Shown here: positions 9,605 to 20,847 of the stretch, one piece after another | How the letters are laid out: each line of letters opens with the position of its first letter | How positions within the stretch are numbered: position 1 is the stretch's first letter | Origin: Trichomonas vaginalis G3 | Lineage: Eukaryota; Parabasalia; Trichomonadida; Trichomonadidae | NCBI RefSeq assembly: GCF_026262505.1 | Contig: NC_067207.1 | Coordinates: 32,952,082-33,016,081, forward strand | Length of the DNA: 64,000 nucleotides | Direction of reading: 5' to 3' | Translations under genes and position numbers: made by a program | Notes under the pieces: generated by a model | Database searches by the model: none | The model's input: the letters and a program-made list of their open reading frames with translations, nothing else | Told to the model about the DNA's origin: nothing

Positions 9605-10503
9605 AATTTTAGCTAAAAGTGACACACCTGTAAAAAGTGACACACCCGTGAAGGGTGTGATTACCGATCGGTAATTTCGACAGTTTAGAATTTAACATTT
9701 TTTATGGAACTGTTGCGAGTTTCATAAAGAATTTAAGGAATATAAGCAAAGATTTGAATCAAAATCTTAGACCTAAGCCGCTCGATTCGCTCGCGGCTTC
9801 CGCGAATTACAGATCAGCAAAGATTTGAATCAAAATCTTCGAACTAAGCCGATCGCTTCGCTCGCGGCTTTCTTTATTATTTTAAATTTGCATATTTCCA
9901 TCAAAAGTTCATAAGGTAAAAAATTTCGTTTATTTTTACTAAGAAAAAAAAGGTTTTTGATAATAAATTTATTTTATTTCGAAAAAGTAGCAATAATCGT
10001 AAAAGGGCATTGATAGGCTTGCTAAAGTAACTAATTTTAGCTGTCAAATACTTTTGTATTTTGAAGTAAATTAGTATAAATTTGTTTTTACTTTTATTTC
10101 GAAAAAGTAGCAATAATCGTAAAAGGGTATTGATAGGCTTGCTAAAGTAACTAATTTTAGCTGTCAAATACTTTTGTATTTTGAAGTAAATTAGTATAAA
10201 TTTGTTTTTACTTTTATTTCGAAAAAGTAGCAATAATCGTAAAAGGGTATTGATAGGCTTGCTAAAGTAACTAATTTTAGCTGTCAAATACTTTTGTATT
10301 TTGAAGTAAATTAGTATAAATTTGATATTATTTTAACTCCCTTTGAAAACCGCAATTTTCCATACAGAGGGAACGGGAATAGCATCCAATATTCCCTGAG
10401 AATGGTTGCGCATTCTCAGTTCCCTCTATATTTCGAACGAAGCTCTCATCGGTCTTTTTTTTAATACTAAACGTTTTTTCCCTTGTCACTTTTAGCTAAA
10501 ATT
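9605..10503. mobile_element. Candidate non-autonomous DNA transposon with 20-bp inverted ends
   Basis: The sequence AATTTTAGCTAAAAGTGACA at 9605-9624 recurs as its exact reverse complement at 10484-10503, bounding an 899-bp unit. Inside are a 16-base perfect palindrome (ATTACCGATCGGTAAT, 9661-9676), a 55-bp duplicated block with GC-rich arms (9747-9800 and 9813-9870) and a three-copy 120-bp tandem array. There is no transposase-like frame. Target duplications are not clear. The family is unknown to me; mobilisation by a partner transposase is inferred. Confidence 0.6.
9968..10325. repeat. 120-bp tandem repeat, three copies
   Basis: Three nearly identical 120-bp units, recognisable by TTTCGAAAAAGTAGCAAT at 120-base spacing. 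Because 120 is a multiple of three, an open frame runs through the array on the minus strand, but it is an artefact of the repeat. Confidence 0.9.
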
Positions 10504-12306
10504 TGGGTTTGCCTAAAAATCTTTTGTACTATGCATGTTTTTTTGTTATCTTACAATTTAGATTAATGGATTGAAGGATATATAAATATAATACCCAGAG
10601 TTATTATAAATATAAGATTTTGATATACCATAAACGAAGTTCCAACTTTCAATAACATAATATTTTTTTATCGGAAATAAAATAATTTTTAGGATTTTTG
10701 TTGTGCACAAAAGGGTTTAATATTTTTTTTCTTCGTTCGGAGATGATAAATTTTATTATTGACCTTTCATTAATTATTTTTTTGTAAAAAAATTTGCCGA
10801 TCTTGAATTTATGTTAAATTTTTATAAGACATTCGATAGTATAATGAGAAAATTTGTCATTAAGTTGATTTTTATGACAATATTGTATAATATATTTTGT
10901 ATAATAAAATGTGGTGTCCTTGATATCTTTATCCTTTCATTTGGAGTTGTGTTCAATTTGAAACCAAAAAATATTATATTTGAAGAAAATTATAATATCT
11001 AAATAAAAACGGAATCTGAAAACATTTAAATGTGAATCTAGATAGGAATTTGCTTGTTTAGAAGAGCATGAAATTTCATAACAAGTATTTGTTCAGAGGA
11101 TTAAGCCGAACTTTTGAGACATCTTTTGAAATCAGAAAGTTTTGAGAGAATTGAATGTGTATTAATGAAAATCGAACAATATTTCTATATAACATATTAC
11201 TCTCAAAATTATCATAGAGGATTAAAAATTGAGAGAATTTCTAGTTTGAGATAAAGTTTTGAGAGAACAATTTTGATTTGATATACTGAATTTTTTTTTT
11301 GATTTATGGAAAATAGGTGCAAATGTATTATGCACTTAATCAATAAATTTACTATAAAGACACTTTTGATAGGTTTACTCTGTTGTTTATCGATTGAGAA
11401 TATGTTAAAGTTAAACACACGTATAATATGATTTTATTAGTGTTTATCATGAAATTTCAAGTTGCCAATTATAATCTGTTTATTCTCTATTTACAAATAA
11501 TTTCATATTTATTAAATAGTATAACACTTTTAGGTTTTAGATTTACACGCATTCAAAATTTGAGAAAATTATCTTCTAAACAAACCGAAAATTTTCAATG
11601 ATTTCAAAATTTGAAAAGCAATAAATTTTGAATGTAGCATATCAGAATTATTTGCTATTCAAATTCAACGAACTATAAATCTGATTTCTTTGGTCTTACT
11701 GTTTCAAATATCAGAAATTTATTCAATAATAGTCAAATGATTGCATTATATTCCATTTTGACCATTTATATTCGGAATAATTTAATTACTTTTACATTTG
11801 ACCATAAATCATTTACAATCATTGATATAAGGTTTCATTAAACTTCAAGCGTAAATTTCTTCATTAACTTTTTCAATTATTTTTATTCAACAATCAAAGG
11901 TTTAGAGTTTTAAATCGGTAATAAGCAAATTATTTTCCTTCCTTACTCCTTTTATTTTATTATTTTGCCCTCAATTAAAAATTTCTCCTAATTAAAACAT
12001 GTTTTTCTCGCTAACAATTGATTACTCTCAGTGACACAATCCGTAAGCATAATTCTACATCGCTTTTTCTTAATTATTTATTATTTATCAAATGCTTAAT
12101 TATGGGTTTTATTTTATGAGTTTATTTTCTGTTTTACAATTCAAAAATTGAATTAATACGAACATTTTAATAATTTTTTTTGAATCAATAATTTTTTTTT
12201 AATTCGAGCTTCCTTTTGTCCTAATAATTAATATATGAAATAAAACATTGAAATATAATTTCATGATACAAAATATACATGGTTTATAACAAAATAATAT
12301 AAAAAA
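10504..12306. other. AT-rich stretch without a recognisable gene
   Basis: About 1.8 kb of AT-rich DNA with homopolymer runs. Short open frames (for example 10811-11002) lack any protein-like composition. Nothing else is visible. Confidence 0.5.
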
Positions 12307-12864
12307 TTAATGATCATTCAATAATTGTAATATATCAGATGGATCGACCATGTTGTTCGCTGTCGGGGAACATTGCGAAACATTGATAATTGGGCGAACT
12401 TCTTCAGGTGAAGATACGACCGAATCTGAAGAATCTAAAAACAGAAGCAACGAGGCATCAAAGCATTTTATTTTAGCTTGTGCTATATCCCAATTTTCTG
12501 CATACCAACATAGCAAAGCACTTCTATTTCGTTTCGCTAATCTATCAAGTTTAACGCTGGAACATTCTGTTATTTTTTTGGCAAGCGCCAGGAGTGGAGA
12601 ATAAGTTAAATGCGTTTTGAAGTATCTATCAATATATGCCGCTACAAAATCAATTTTTAACCCATTTAATTGAACACGACGTATGATCTTCTCCTGGTCT
12701 CTCATACTCTGGGACATTTTTTGCTTGTAAGATCTGATCGTATTTGATGAGTATTGATTAGCTACAGGCAACTTCGCAAACATAAATAATTTTACTTTAT
12801 TCTCAAAATTGCGAATAAATTGATTTACAAAATTTGAATGAAAATAATCGTTATAATGGCGCAA
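12307..12864 (-). CDS. Unknown trichomonad protein, paralogue of the gene at 14.5 kb
   Basis: A 185-residue product of unknown function. Its core (residues about 48-130) is closely matched by the protein encoded at 14498-14983: SQSMRDQEKI, a central helix-rich block with LLALAK, then LDRLAKR..SALLCWY.ENWD. Both end in a similar acidic tail with DP.D...LLN. The conserved part is helical and basic and could be a small DNA-binding domain, but I cannot name a family. Alignment with the paralogue suggests the true start may be the in-frame ATG at 12783, giving 158 residues. Conservation of this block between two separate copies argues that both are real genes. Confidence 0.65.
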   Translation of the reverse strand: MRHYNDYFHSNFVNQFIRNFENKVKLFMFAKLPVANQYSSNTIRSYKQKMSQSMRDQEKIIRRVQLNGLKIDFVAAYIDRYFKTHLTYSPLLALAKKITECSSVKLDRLAKRNRSALLCWYAENWDIAQAKIKCFDASLLLFLDSSDSVVSSPEEVRPIINVSQCSPTANNMVDPSDILQLLNDH

Positions 12865-14497
12865 TCATTACTCCTTATTATGAAACAAATATGAGAATAA
12901 TCAAATATTTTCGTTATGCAATTATTTGAGAAAGAATCCAATAATTTGGGAAACATTATAAGGATTATGTTTCGAGAGCTTTTATAATGAAATTTTATTA
13001 GGTTTGTAAGTGCATTCAATAATTTTGAGAACAAATCTTGATAATTTTTGAGATATATTGAAAAAGAATTGGCTTGGGGTTTAGAAAATCCTGTTTAAAA
13101 ATTAGATTAAATAATATTATTAAATTTATATGTAAATGCTTTACATTTTAAAACAGCACTGAAAAGTAATAAAATTTGAGAAGAATTCGTTAAACAAAAT
13201 TGGTCGAAAAAAATTCCATCAACATTTTATTTTTATATGTTTAAGCCTAAATAATAATTTTGTAAAGTTTATTTTTTAAAAGGCTCACTTTTTGATTAAA
13301 AAATGTCTCACAAATTTTATCACTGGTTTGAATGTATAATACTGATCCTAATACATTATCTCATAAACACGGATTTAACCTTCAAATATTTTTTTTTGAA
13401 AATATCGATTCTCTTACTAATGATTGTTTCATGTGATTCGCAGTAAATCCCATGATGTAATCTTTGCAATTGAATTATTCTTTCTCAAAATTTTAAAATG
13501 ATTTATATCGAGTAATATCTTCATTTTAAGTTACTTTATAAATTTGTTTTTATTTTCTCAAATTTTTCAATTGGGAAATAACAAAATGATAAATATATTG
13601 CTTCTATAATTAAATCAAGAATTATTCCTTTACTTAAGCAAGATAATTAACTTTTTATGTTTTTCGGGAGCTGTGGCGAAATTGCCATTTCCATCATGTT
13701 CTTCATTATTTCATCCAGTCATCTCTTAAATCTGATATCCTTTGATTTTAAACTTTCACTATTAATTTTCTATTTCCTGTTGAGTTTTGGAATGATTCTT
13801 ATTAAATTTCATATATTACAGGGTTTCTTTAGATAAACATTCCAGTAATTTCATTTCCAATATCTTTAGATAAAAATTTCAAACTCTCATTTTTCATTAT
13901 TTCAATCCTTTTGAACGATGCATCAATCCTTAATATCAACCATCCCAATATTATTTATAACAAAAAAGAATAATATTTATCTATATTGTTTTATGTGATT
14001 AAGATTTAACTGTTGCTGAATCTGATTTTCACATTATTCGGCTTCAAAATGTATTTTGTAAAATGAACTCATATTGTACTTCAAAGGCATATTCAAATAT
14101 ATATGCCATCAGGCTGTTAATCGCTCCCTTCACCTTCAAATTCAGAAGTTTTTCCTTTTTGATGCAAATAAACTTTTATCATTTATTGAATATAAATAAC
14201 TATAATTCACTTTCTTGGATGCAATTAAATTTCATTTTGAAAGCTTATTGATATATCCTGATCTTCTAGATCTTCTTATTTATTTTAGATATATGAAACA
14301 GTTAAGTTTATGTCCATTAAAATGCTGGTCTTGTATCAGATTATCTTTGAAACAGAATCAACATGCTGATTCAAAATTCAAAAATTAACAATAACAATTT
14401 GTACAGGATAATATGCAAGTAGACAAATATCATTTAACTAAGTAATGATAAAGACACACATATTAAATAAATATATAAAATACAGGGTTTATTAAAT
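12865..14497. other. AT-rich intergenic stretch
   Basis: About 1.6 kb with no frame that looks like protein and no repeat I can recognise. Confidence 0.5.
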
Positions 14498-14983
14498 CTA
14501 ATGGTTAAGCAAAGAATATAAATCAGTAGGATCAATAGATCTTATTTTCATAGAATCAACATGGTCTCTCTTTGGTAAAGAACTTGGACCTTGAATACTA
14601 TAGTTTTGGCTTTCTAAATTGTTAAATGTAATTTGACATTCGTTTGCAATGCTATTGATATTAAAATTTCTTATTTGATTTTGAAGTTTATCCCAATTTT
14701 CAGAATACCAACATAATAAGGCACTTTTATATCTTTTTGCAAGTCTATCAAGTTGGATCCCTGTCGACTCAGAAATGGCCTTTGCCAATGCAAGTAGAGT
14801 CGTATGAGCAAGTTTGGTTCTAAATAACTTATTGATATATGCTGAAACATAATCAATTTTAATTCCATTTTGCTGAACCCTCTCTAATATCTTTTCTTGA
14901 TCTCTCATACTTTGCGATAAATTTTGCTTATAATTTATCCGCATTTTACCCTTATGCACTTTCCATGTTGGGAAAGAAAGCAT
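14498..14983 (-). CDS. Unknown trichomonad protein, paralogue of the gene at 12.3 kb
   Basis: A 161-residue protein, roughly half identical over its core to the product of 12307-12864 (SQSMRDQEKI, LLALAKAISES, LDRLAKR.KSALLCWYSENWD). The start at 14983 is supported by TCATTC lying directly before the ATG on the coding strand, which fits the T. vaginalis initiator consensus (TCAYW) and its usual closeness to the start codon. Function is unknown. The two genes point the same way, about 1.6 kb apart, consistent with a dispersed or locally duplicated family. Confidence 0.7.
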   Translation of the reverse strand: MLSFPTWKVHKGKMRINYKQNLSQSMRDQEKILERVQQNGIKIDYVSAYINKLFRTKLAHTTLLALAKAISESTGIQLDRLAKRYKSALLCWYSENWDKLQNQIRNFNINSIANECQITFNNLESQNYSIQGPSSLPKRDHVDSMKIRSIDPTDLYSLLNH

Positions 14984-16257
14984 GAATGATATTAAAAAGT
15001 TTAATTGAATAAATTTGAACAGAATTTCTGAACAACTAAAATTAATGTGTCTTTGAACATACAGGAAATCTCTCTCTATCGAAGAAATTTTTGAAAAAGA
15101 AAAATTTCAATTATCTAATAGCGTAAACCTCACAATCTGAAATGTTTGAACATTTTAAATGAATGATGAAAGAAAATATATTTGCTATCACTTTGGAGTG
15201 TAGTTAGCTATGGCATAAATAAAATAATGTTTATCCATAGAATTTTTTTGAATGAATTTCATTCAAATAAGTTATTCGGATATATTTTAGTTATTCAAAT
15301 GATTTTCGACACTAATTTCATATAAATTTTTTTCTTTGGCAGTATAAAAATTTATTTTAGTATCATAAGGAAACCAACTAAAAATGATGTATACAATGTT
15401 TAAAGAATTAATTTATGTCATCAATTCAATTAAATAACGATATTCAACGTATCTCCTCAAATAAAAAGATGTTATTTCAATTTTTTCAATTAATAAATAC
15501 ATTCAAATAAAATCAATTAGCAAATTTAATATTTGCATTTATATCTAAATTCTTTTTAACCATTTTTTCTCATCCAAAATCCATCGTTATTTTTTTTAAT
15601 CAAACAAAATATTTATTCTATTATGATAACTTGTTATTATTTACATTTACACGGGACTTTTCAAAAATCAATTCAAAAATTCAAAAATCCATCTTTATTC
15701 CTTTAGGTAACTATACTAACTTCAACAACTTCATTCAAAAATTTTAATAATTCAATTGACAATTTTCTGAGCGATTTTTATTTTTCCCCTCACTGTCTAA
15801 TTTCTTTCCCATTTATAAACTAACTATTAAGAAAAGTCAATATTATATATACTCCGATATCATTCGATTGTAGAATAACAAATAATACACCTGTAAAAAC
15901 ACATCGAAAACAATAAACCAATATCTATCCTTGTCCTGACTATTTCATCAGGCTTATAGTTATTACATATATCAACTCATTAAGAGAGTCATATCGATAG
16001 TAAATAATAATCTCATTTAATGAATATTTACTTCTTTATTATATAATTTTTTATTCATTCATGAAAGTAATGTTAAAGATTATTACAGAATAGTTATTTA
16101 CTTATTTTCATTCTATAATCAGTTTTGTTAAAATTTCAAAAAATAATTTTTATTGAAAACGTTGTTTACACTTTTTTTATTAAATTATTGCTATGTAATA
16201 ACGTAAATAGAACGAGAGAGTAAACATTGGAAGATGCTATTAAGGTATTAAATCAGT
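14984..16257. other. AT-rich intergenic stretch
   Basis: About 1.3 kb of AT-rich DNA with no gene, RNA or repeat that I can support. Confidence 0.5.
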
Positions 16258-16713
16258 TTAAGCACTAATTCCGAAAATTCTTACTCCATGCATGAATGGG
16301 AGCTTTGGAATGACGATTACTGCCAAGATTGGTAAGTTCATCATTATGTAGGCTAATTCCCAATGACCAGCATCAACAGCCAAAACAAATAATATGAATG
16401 GGACTATAATTAAGAATTTCCTAGCTCGAGTGAATTGTAATTGGTCGTCGATTTGCTCCCAAAAGGTTAATTGGGAATATGCGCCATGGTCGTCAATGAA
16501 TGGTGAGCCTTTTATCCAGTGGAAAAGGATAATTGTAATAATCCCATGAATCCAGTTTACAAGTGTCCAAGAAGCTGAGGATGATAAACCAATTCCAATG
16601 AAAAGAATACGAACAAATAAGAATAACAATGCGTAAAATACCCAACAGATAGGGTTATCAATAAATGCAACGTTCTTGTTGAGAATTGCTGGAAGTGATG
16701 AAGACTTTTTCAT
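16258..16713 (-). CDS. ORMDL: ORMDL-family sphingolipid regulator
   Basis: A 151-residue protein covering the whole ORMDL family, close to its usual ~153 residues. Diagnostic blocks are a Trp-Thr-hydrophobic-Asn-hydrophobic-Ile-His stretch (WTLVNWIHGI), KGSPF, TFWEQID, QFTRARKFL, then IPKLPFMHGVRIFGI at the C-terminus. Four hydrophobic segments fit the known ER-membrane topology. In other eukaryotes ORMDL proteins bind and restrain serine palmitoyltransferase, the first enzyme of sphingolipid synthesis. The gene is intronless and intact, as expected for a trichomonad. It is the clearest host gene in the window and shows that the DNA right of 8.6 kb is eukaryotic. Confidence 0.95.
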   Translation of the reverse strand: MKKSSSLPAILNKNVAFIDNPICWVFYALLFLFVRILFIGIGLSSSASWTLVNWIHGIITIILFHWIKGSPFIDDHGAYSQLTFWEQIDDQLQFTRARKFLIIVPFILFVLAVDAGHWELAYIMMNLPILAVIVIPKLPFMHGVRIFGISA

Positions 16714-17023
16714 TCCAAGAAATTATTATACGATCGTTTTCAATTCAATTTTTCAATGATATTTTGGTCTCTCGTTTCTTAGTTTTCTCATTTTATGGAT
16801 TTTTTCCCTTCATGACGAATTGTTTCTTGAACAAAAATGCAAGGACTAAATTTTATATAAAAATATAGTCTAATCATTTATGTATTTTCGTTCTTGCAAT
16901 CATTTTTCTTCAAGGTTGCCAATAAAATGACTCCCAATAGCTTGAGACAACAAATCCTGAATGTAGGTAGTGATAATGAATTTCATGGTATATAATCTTG
17001 GTAAAAAAGGGGGTTGGCGTCCT

Positions 17024-17105
17024 AAGGCGTCCTAGTGTAAATTTCTCAAAATTGTGATATTTACATCACATTTTTGAGAGGTTTATGGCGTCCTAAGGGA
17101 AAATT
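17024..17105. repeat. Repeated GGCGTCCTA motif with a hairpin
   Basis: GGCGTCCTAAGG occurs at about 17026 and 17088, with a further GGCGTCCTA between. The copies flank a stem (TCTCAAAA.TGTGAT / ATCACA.TTTTGAGA) at about 17043-17080. The unit stands out by GC content. It may be a small mobile or regulatory element of the family near 17 kb; function is unknown. Confidence 0.4.
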
Positions 17106-17760
17106 GAATAGCTAGCGTCCCGAATTTTCATTCTAAGATTTAAATATATTATATACTTAAGTTAATAAAAATATAAAATTAAATTTTTATTATGTTAACT
17201 TATAAGAAATTTTTTGAATTATCGTTGATTTATTGTAATCTTTCCAGGCTATACTTTTGAAATCAACTTTACCTGTCATACGCATTAATGTAGTAGATGT
17301 CAGATGTAGCTATTATATCCCAGCAACATTGGTATTTTATCATTGTAGATATCAAAATGAAGCGTTTTTTCAGATATAATTTTTCGTAAATTTTTCAAAA
17401 ATAAGATGGTAAAAAAGCCTCGACTTGCTCGAAAAATAACAATTTTTTACTTGTAAAAATAACCCTTTTACAGCATGGGCAGCTATTCAATCACTATTTC
17501 TTTTTCTAAAAGTATATTTTTCAAAAAAAATTAAGATCAAATTCGACAATTTCTTGATGAAAGCAAAAATATTACACATACTTCTAGATGCATGGGATAA
17601 AATATGCAATTATCCAATCAATTCGCATGATTTGAAAAAAAAATCTAAATTTGATAAAAATGTAGAAATTTTTTATTTTTAACTTGAGATTCGATTTTTT
17701 TGATCCAATTTGTGAATTTTTTGATCGGAATTTCAATTAATTTGTTGATCAAAAATGACC

Positions 17761-17952
17761 TCACAATGTTTGATCATAAGTGAAGTCATCTTCATGGATA
17801 TTTAGAAATTCCAAGAGAAATTGCTTATTTCTCGCAGATGTAATATCTGAGAAAATCGAATTTAAATATTCATAGAAACCCAAATCATTCTCCGGTTCGA
17901 ATAATTCATCTGTTGCTTTTTCTGTTTTTTCTATGAATTTTAATAATTTGAT
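17761..17952 (-). pseudogene. 3' end of a host gene split by Maverick-1
   Basis: This minus-strand frame encodes the last ~62 residues (ending NIHEDDFTYDQTL) of a helix-rich host protein. Its 5' part is at 45836-46756 on the far side of Maverick-1. The two parts meet at the duplicated TTTGAT (17947-17952 and 45836-45841) and share one reading frame across it, so the intact gene had about 368 codons. No enzymatic motif is visible. The pattern of short amphipathic helices resembles an ARM/HEAT-like solenoid, which is only an impression. Here the gene is cut by about 28 kb of inserted DNA. Confidence 0.85.
17947..17952. repeat. Target-site duplication of Maverick-1, left copy
   Basis: TTTGAT here matches 45836-45841 exactly, and each copy abuts a terminal inverted repeat. 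A 6-bp duplication is what Mavericks/Polintons produce. Confidence 0.93.
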
Positions 17953-19252
17953 AGTAGTAGAATATGACGGGTTGTGTGACTTTTTTTGTAAACGTAAGAA
18001 TTCATACAATATAGAACGATTTTGTATCATTAAAAAATTAACATTAATTTTAAAATAATTTATTTTTTTATTCTTACATAAATGACCCAACAAGTAAAAC
18101 CCGATAAAGTGGATAATAGAATTTTAGAGGATGGTGTTCCTGTTTACATTCAAAGATATAAAGGAAAACAATATTACAGAATGATAAATCCTGAATATGT
18201 GAAACATATATTTAATAAAGAAGGATGTAAAGTTTTAAATATTGAAGAGTTTGAAAATACTAAATCTATAATAAAATATGAATTTAGGAATAAATGTTAT
18301 ACAGTTTCATATTATGAATGGAAAACCGATAAGATTAGAAAACATTTAGGAGATTATGGTGATAGGAGAAATCTAGTATATACGAGAGAGTAAAAGAAAT
18401 CAGATATAATTATTTTCATGAATAAAAAATAATTTATTTTTTTATCTTTTATAAAGGAAGCTATATATAGATGATGTCAGATATTCCACGATTAATTAAA
18501 CATTGTTTAAATCCTGAATGGGTTAAACTTCAATTTAAAAATGAAGATTGTGAATTATTAAATGAATATGAAAGCCAAAATAAGCTAATGAGGTATAAAT
18601 ATAATGATAAAGAATATTTAATTTCATGGAATCAATGGAGTCATAATCAAAGACCTCATAAACGAGAAGAAGAAATTGAAAATAATGAAATGGAAATCAT
18701 TGATGACATTAAAGAGGATGGAATTCCTAAATTTTGTAGAAAAACCTTTAGAACTAAGTTAGGAGCATATAAACGTAGAGTATTAAATCCTGAATATCTT
18801 AAACATCAATTTAAAAAGGAAGACTGTGAACTATTAAACGCTAATGAATATGAAAATGCTAAATCAAAACTGAGATATAAATATATTGGAAGTGATGAAA
18901 GGTGTAGAGATAAAAATAAAGTTTATTCAGTTTCATATAATAACTGGCACACGTTAGGGATAAGAAAACATTTAGGAGATTATGGGAAATGTTCTGAATT
19001 CTTTAAATCTAGTATATACGAGAGAGTAAAAGAAATTAGAAATAATTATTTTCATGAATAAAAAATAAACTTTAAAAATTCATGTCTTACATTTTTGAAT
19101 AATTTATTTTTTGTAATCGTAAGAATTCTCACATAATTGAATGATTTTTGAACATACTTCCGAATAGCAGATTTTAAAAATTTATGAATAATTTATAAAA
19201 AGTTTTTATTCCTACAATTCCTATATTACCATTAATAAAAAGAATATATTTT
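17953..19252. repeat. Maverick-1 left terminal inverted repeat
   Basis: The 1,300 bases here match the reverse complement of 44526-45835 almost throughout. The net length difference is about 10 bases. The repeat carries protein-coding frames, so these genes exist twice in the element. The near identity of the two copies indicates recent insertion or ongoing homogenisation. Confidence 0.93.
18082..19061 (+). CDS. TIR-borne DNA-binding-like repeat proteins, left copy
   Basis: Two adjacent frames (about 18082-18393 and 18471-19061) encode variants of one ~65-residue repeat: NPEY(V/L)KH.F.KE.C..LN..E.EN.KS...Y.., a Y.VSY..W core, then RKHLGDYG. Three repeat units are present in all. The pattern (F..-C-LLN-YEN-K-KYKY) resembles repeats next to homing-type endonucleases in phages and large DNA viruses, which bind DNA. 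I infer a DNA-binding role with low confidence; no nuclease motif is seen. The first frame begins at TAAATG after a T-rich tract. The copy in the right terminal repeat is at 44717-45706. The left copy looks partly broken. Confidence 0.6.
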
Positions 19253-19440
19253 ATAATAGTTTCATTTCGAACATGTTAAAATTTATCTGCATTTCGAAAA
19301 ATTTTATTATAAATGATAATATAATTTATTAAATTAATATATAACTTATGAATTTTTACTTTTTGTATGAAATAAAATTTAGTATTAATAAAGTTATAAA
19401 ATAAATTGGTGCATGTTAGATGTAAATAAGATATAAAAAG

Positions 19441-19790
19441 GTGTTTATGAATACTTTAGCAGAACTTCTACTGGTAGAGTTTATACTGGCAGAACTTCTA
19501 CTGGTAGAGTTTATACTGGCAGAACTTCTACTGGCAGAACTTCTACTGGTAGAGTTTATACTGGCAGAACTTCTACTGGTAGAGTTTATACTGGCAGAAC
19601 TTCTACTGTTTCCCTCAAAATTGAACACTTTAGCAGAACTTCTACTGGTAGAGTTTATACTGGCAGAACTTCTACTGGTAGAGTTTATACTGGCAGAACT
19701 TCTACTGGTAGAGTTTATACTGGCAGAACTTCTACTAGTAAAGTTTCTACTGGTAGAACTTCTACTGGCAGAATTTCTACTGGTTATATA
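19441..19790. repeat. 30-bp minisatellite in Maverick-1
   Basis: A tandem array built from AGAACTTCTACTGG and TAGAGTTTATACTGG half-units. The unit length is a multiple of three, so frames are open on both strands: a Leu/Glu-rich one and a Ser/Arg-rich one starting MNSKFFKKLTPYI at 19823. The Ser-rich frame could be a real low-complexity protein, but periodicity alone explains the openness. Confidence 0.8.
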
Positions 19791-19934
19791 TGGTGTCAAT
19801 TTTTTAAAAAATTTTGAATTCAATGAGTTATATCAAAAATAAAATTCTTGAATAGAGTAAAAAAATTTAAATAATTTATTTAAATATTTTCTTCTGACAT
19901 TTTTGAATAATTTATTTTTTTAATTCGTAAGAAA

Positions 19935-20414
19935 ATGAGTGGATCAAGATTCGTAACCGTCAATCAATTAATGGATGCTCTTTCACCAATTCTTGAAAAT
20001 GTTAAACAAGTAGATGTTTATTTCGATGATTATGTAGAAAGTTTATATTATAAAGGTAAACATAATATTAAACCCATTGCTTTTGCATTTGATAATAAAT
20101 TAATTGAAAATGCAAAAATTTGGGAATTAATTCCAGATATTGAATATATAACGAATATAACTAATAAATGGTTCAAACGAATTCCAACCACAAAAGTTCT
20201 TTGTAAATTAATGATCAAAACCGAGGCCAAAGAATTTCATGAATTTACATATCATCCAAATAAAGTTTCAGAACTAGAAAATGAAAAACTTCAGAAAAAA
20301 TTAAACGATAGACTTTCAAATGATCGTATTGAAAAAATAAATAAACTAGCAGAAGTTGCATTTAATAATGAAATATTTGATGAATATAACCTTGAACTCA
20401 GTGATGGGCTTTAA
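19935..20414 (+). CDS. Maverick-1 small protein of unknown function
   Basis: A 159-residue protein starting MSGSRFVTVNQLMDAL. The middle has alternating beta-like segments (VDVYFDDYV, KPIAFAFDN), followed by a charged helix. It occupies a position like the 157-residue gene at 57680-58153 in Maverick-2, which shares a loose pattern (V.V.F...V, RPLAIVID). I suspect but cannot show homology. The upstream DNA has the T-rich tract seen before other genes of this element. Confidence 0.6.
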   Translation: MSGSRFVTVNQLMDALSPILENVKQVDVYFDDYVESLYYKGKHNIKPIAFAFDNKLIENAKIWELIPDIEYITNITNKWFKRIPTTKVLCKLMIKTEAKEFHEFTYHPNKVSELENEKLQKKLNDRLSNDRIEKINKLAEVAFNNEIFDEYNLELSDGL

Positions 20415-20781
20415 GGACCCGGGCTCAACGAGTCATGATTTATGAAATCAATTATTTGATTTATTCGCTCTTCAATAATTTCTATTCTTTTTGTTAAATC
20501 ATCTATTTTCATTAATGAGGTGATTCTTGATTGAGGAATAGATTTCAAACTAACCACTCCTTTTATTTTTGAAATTTTGAATCCATCAACTTTAAACATT
20601 TTATTCAATTTACATGTTGTCAATTCTTCAAATAATTTTTATTGTTAGCATAATAGTCATTAAATTCTTCAACAGATGAAAAATTTTTTATTTCAGTAAT
20701 TGGTTTAACAACGTTTATTTTTTGTTGAACATTTTCATTTATTTCCTCCTCTGTTTCATTTATTTTTAAAATTGGTTTCAT
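20411..20781 (-). pseudogene. Maverick-1 small coiled-coil-like protein, broken
   Basis: The minus strand between these bounds encodes a short acidic N-terminal part (from ATG at 20781, preceded by TAA as TAAATG) and a C-terminal amphipathic helix (LTKRIEIIEERINQIIDFIN) typical of a coiled coil. The gene is not open throughout. It points away from the amphipathic-peptide and capsid genes that follow. Function is unknown. Confidence 0.55.
20414..20436. repeat. Double-hairpin element family B, copy 1
   Basis: GC-rich insert with the arm pattern GGGCTC-AAC-GAGTC, between two genes of Maverick-1. Related units are at 37004, 42834 and 43740. Confidence 0.5.
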
Positions 20782-20847
20782 TTATCATTAAATAAAAATT
20801 AGAATATAAGTGATGAAATATATTTTTTAATTAATATTAAATCAGAA

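Noticed and set aside
9901-10287. 128-residue minus-strand frame
   Set aside because: It spans the 120-bp array of the candidate small transposon. No start context or protein-like features outside the repeat.
10811-11418. Short open frames in AT-rich DNA
   Set aside because: Composition follows the AT-rich background. No initiator motif, paralogue or domain-like pattern.
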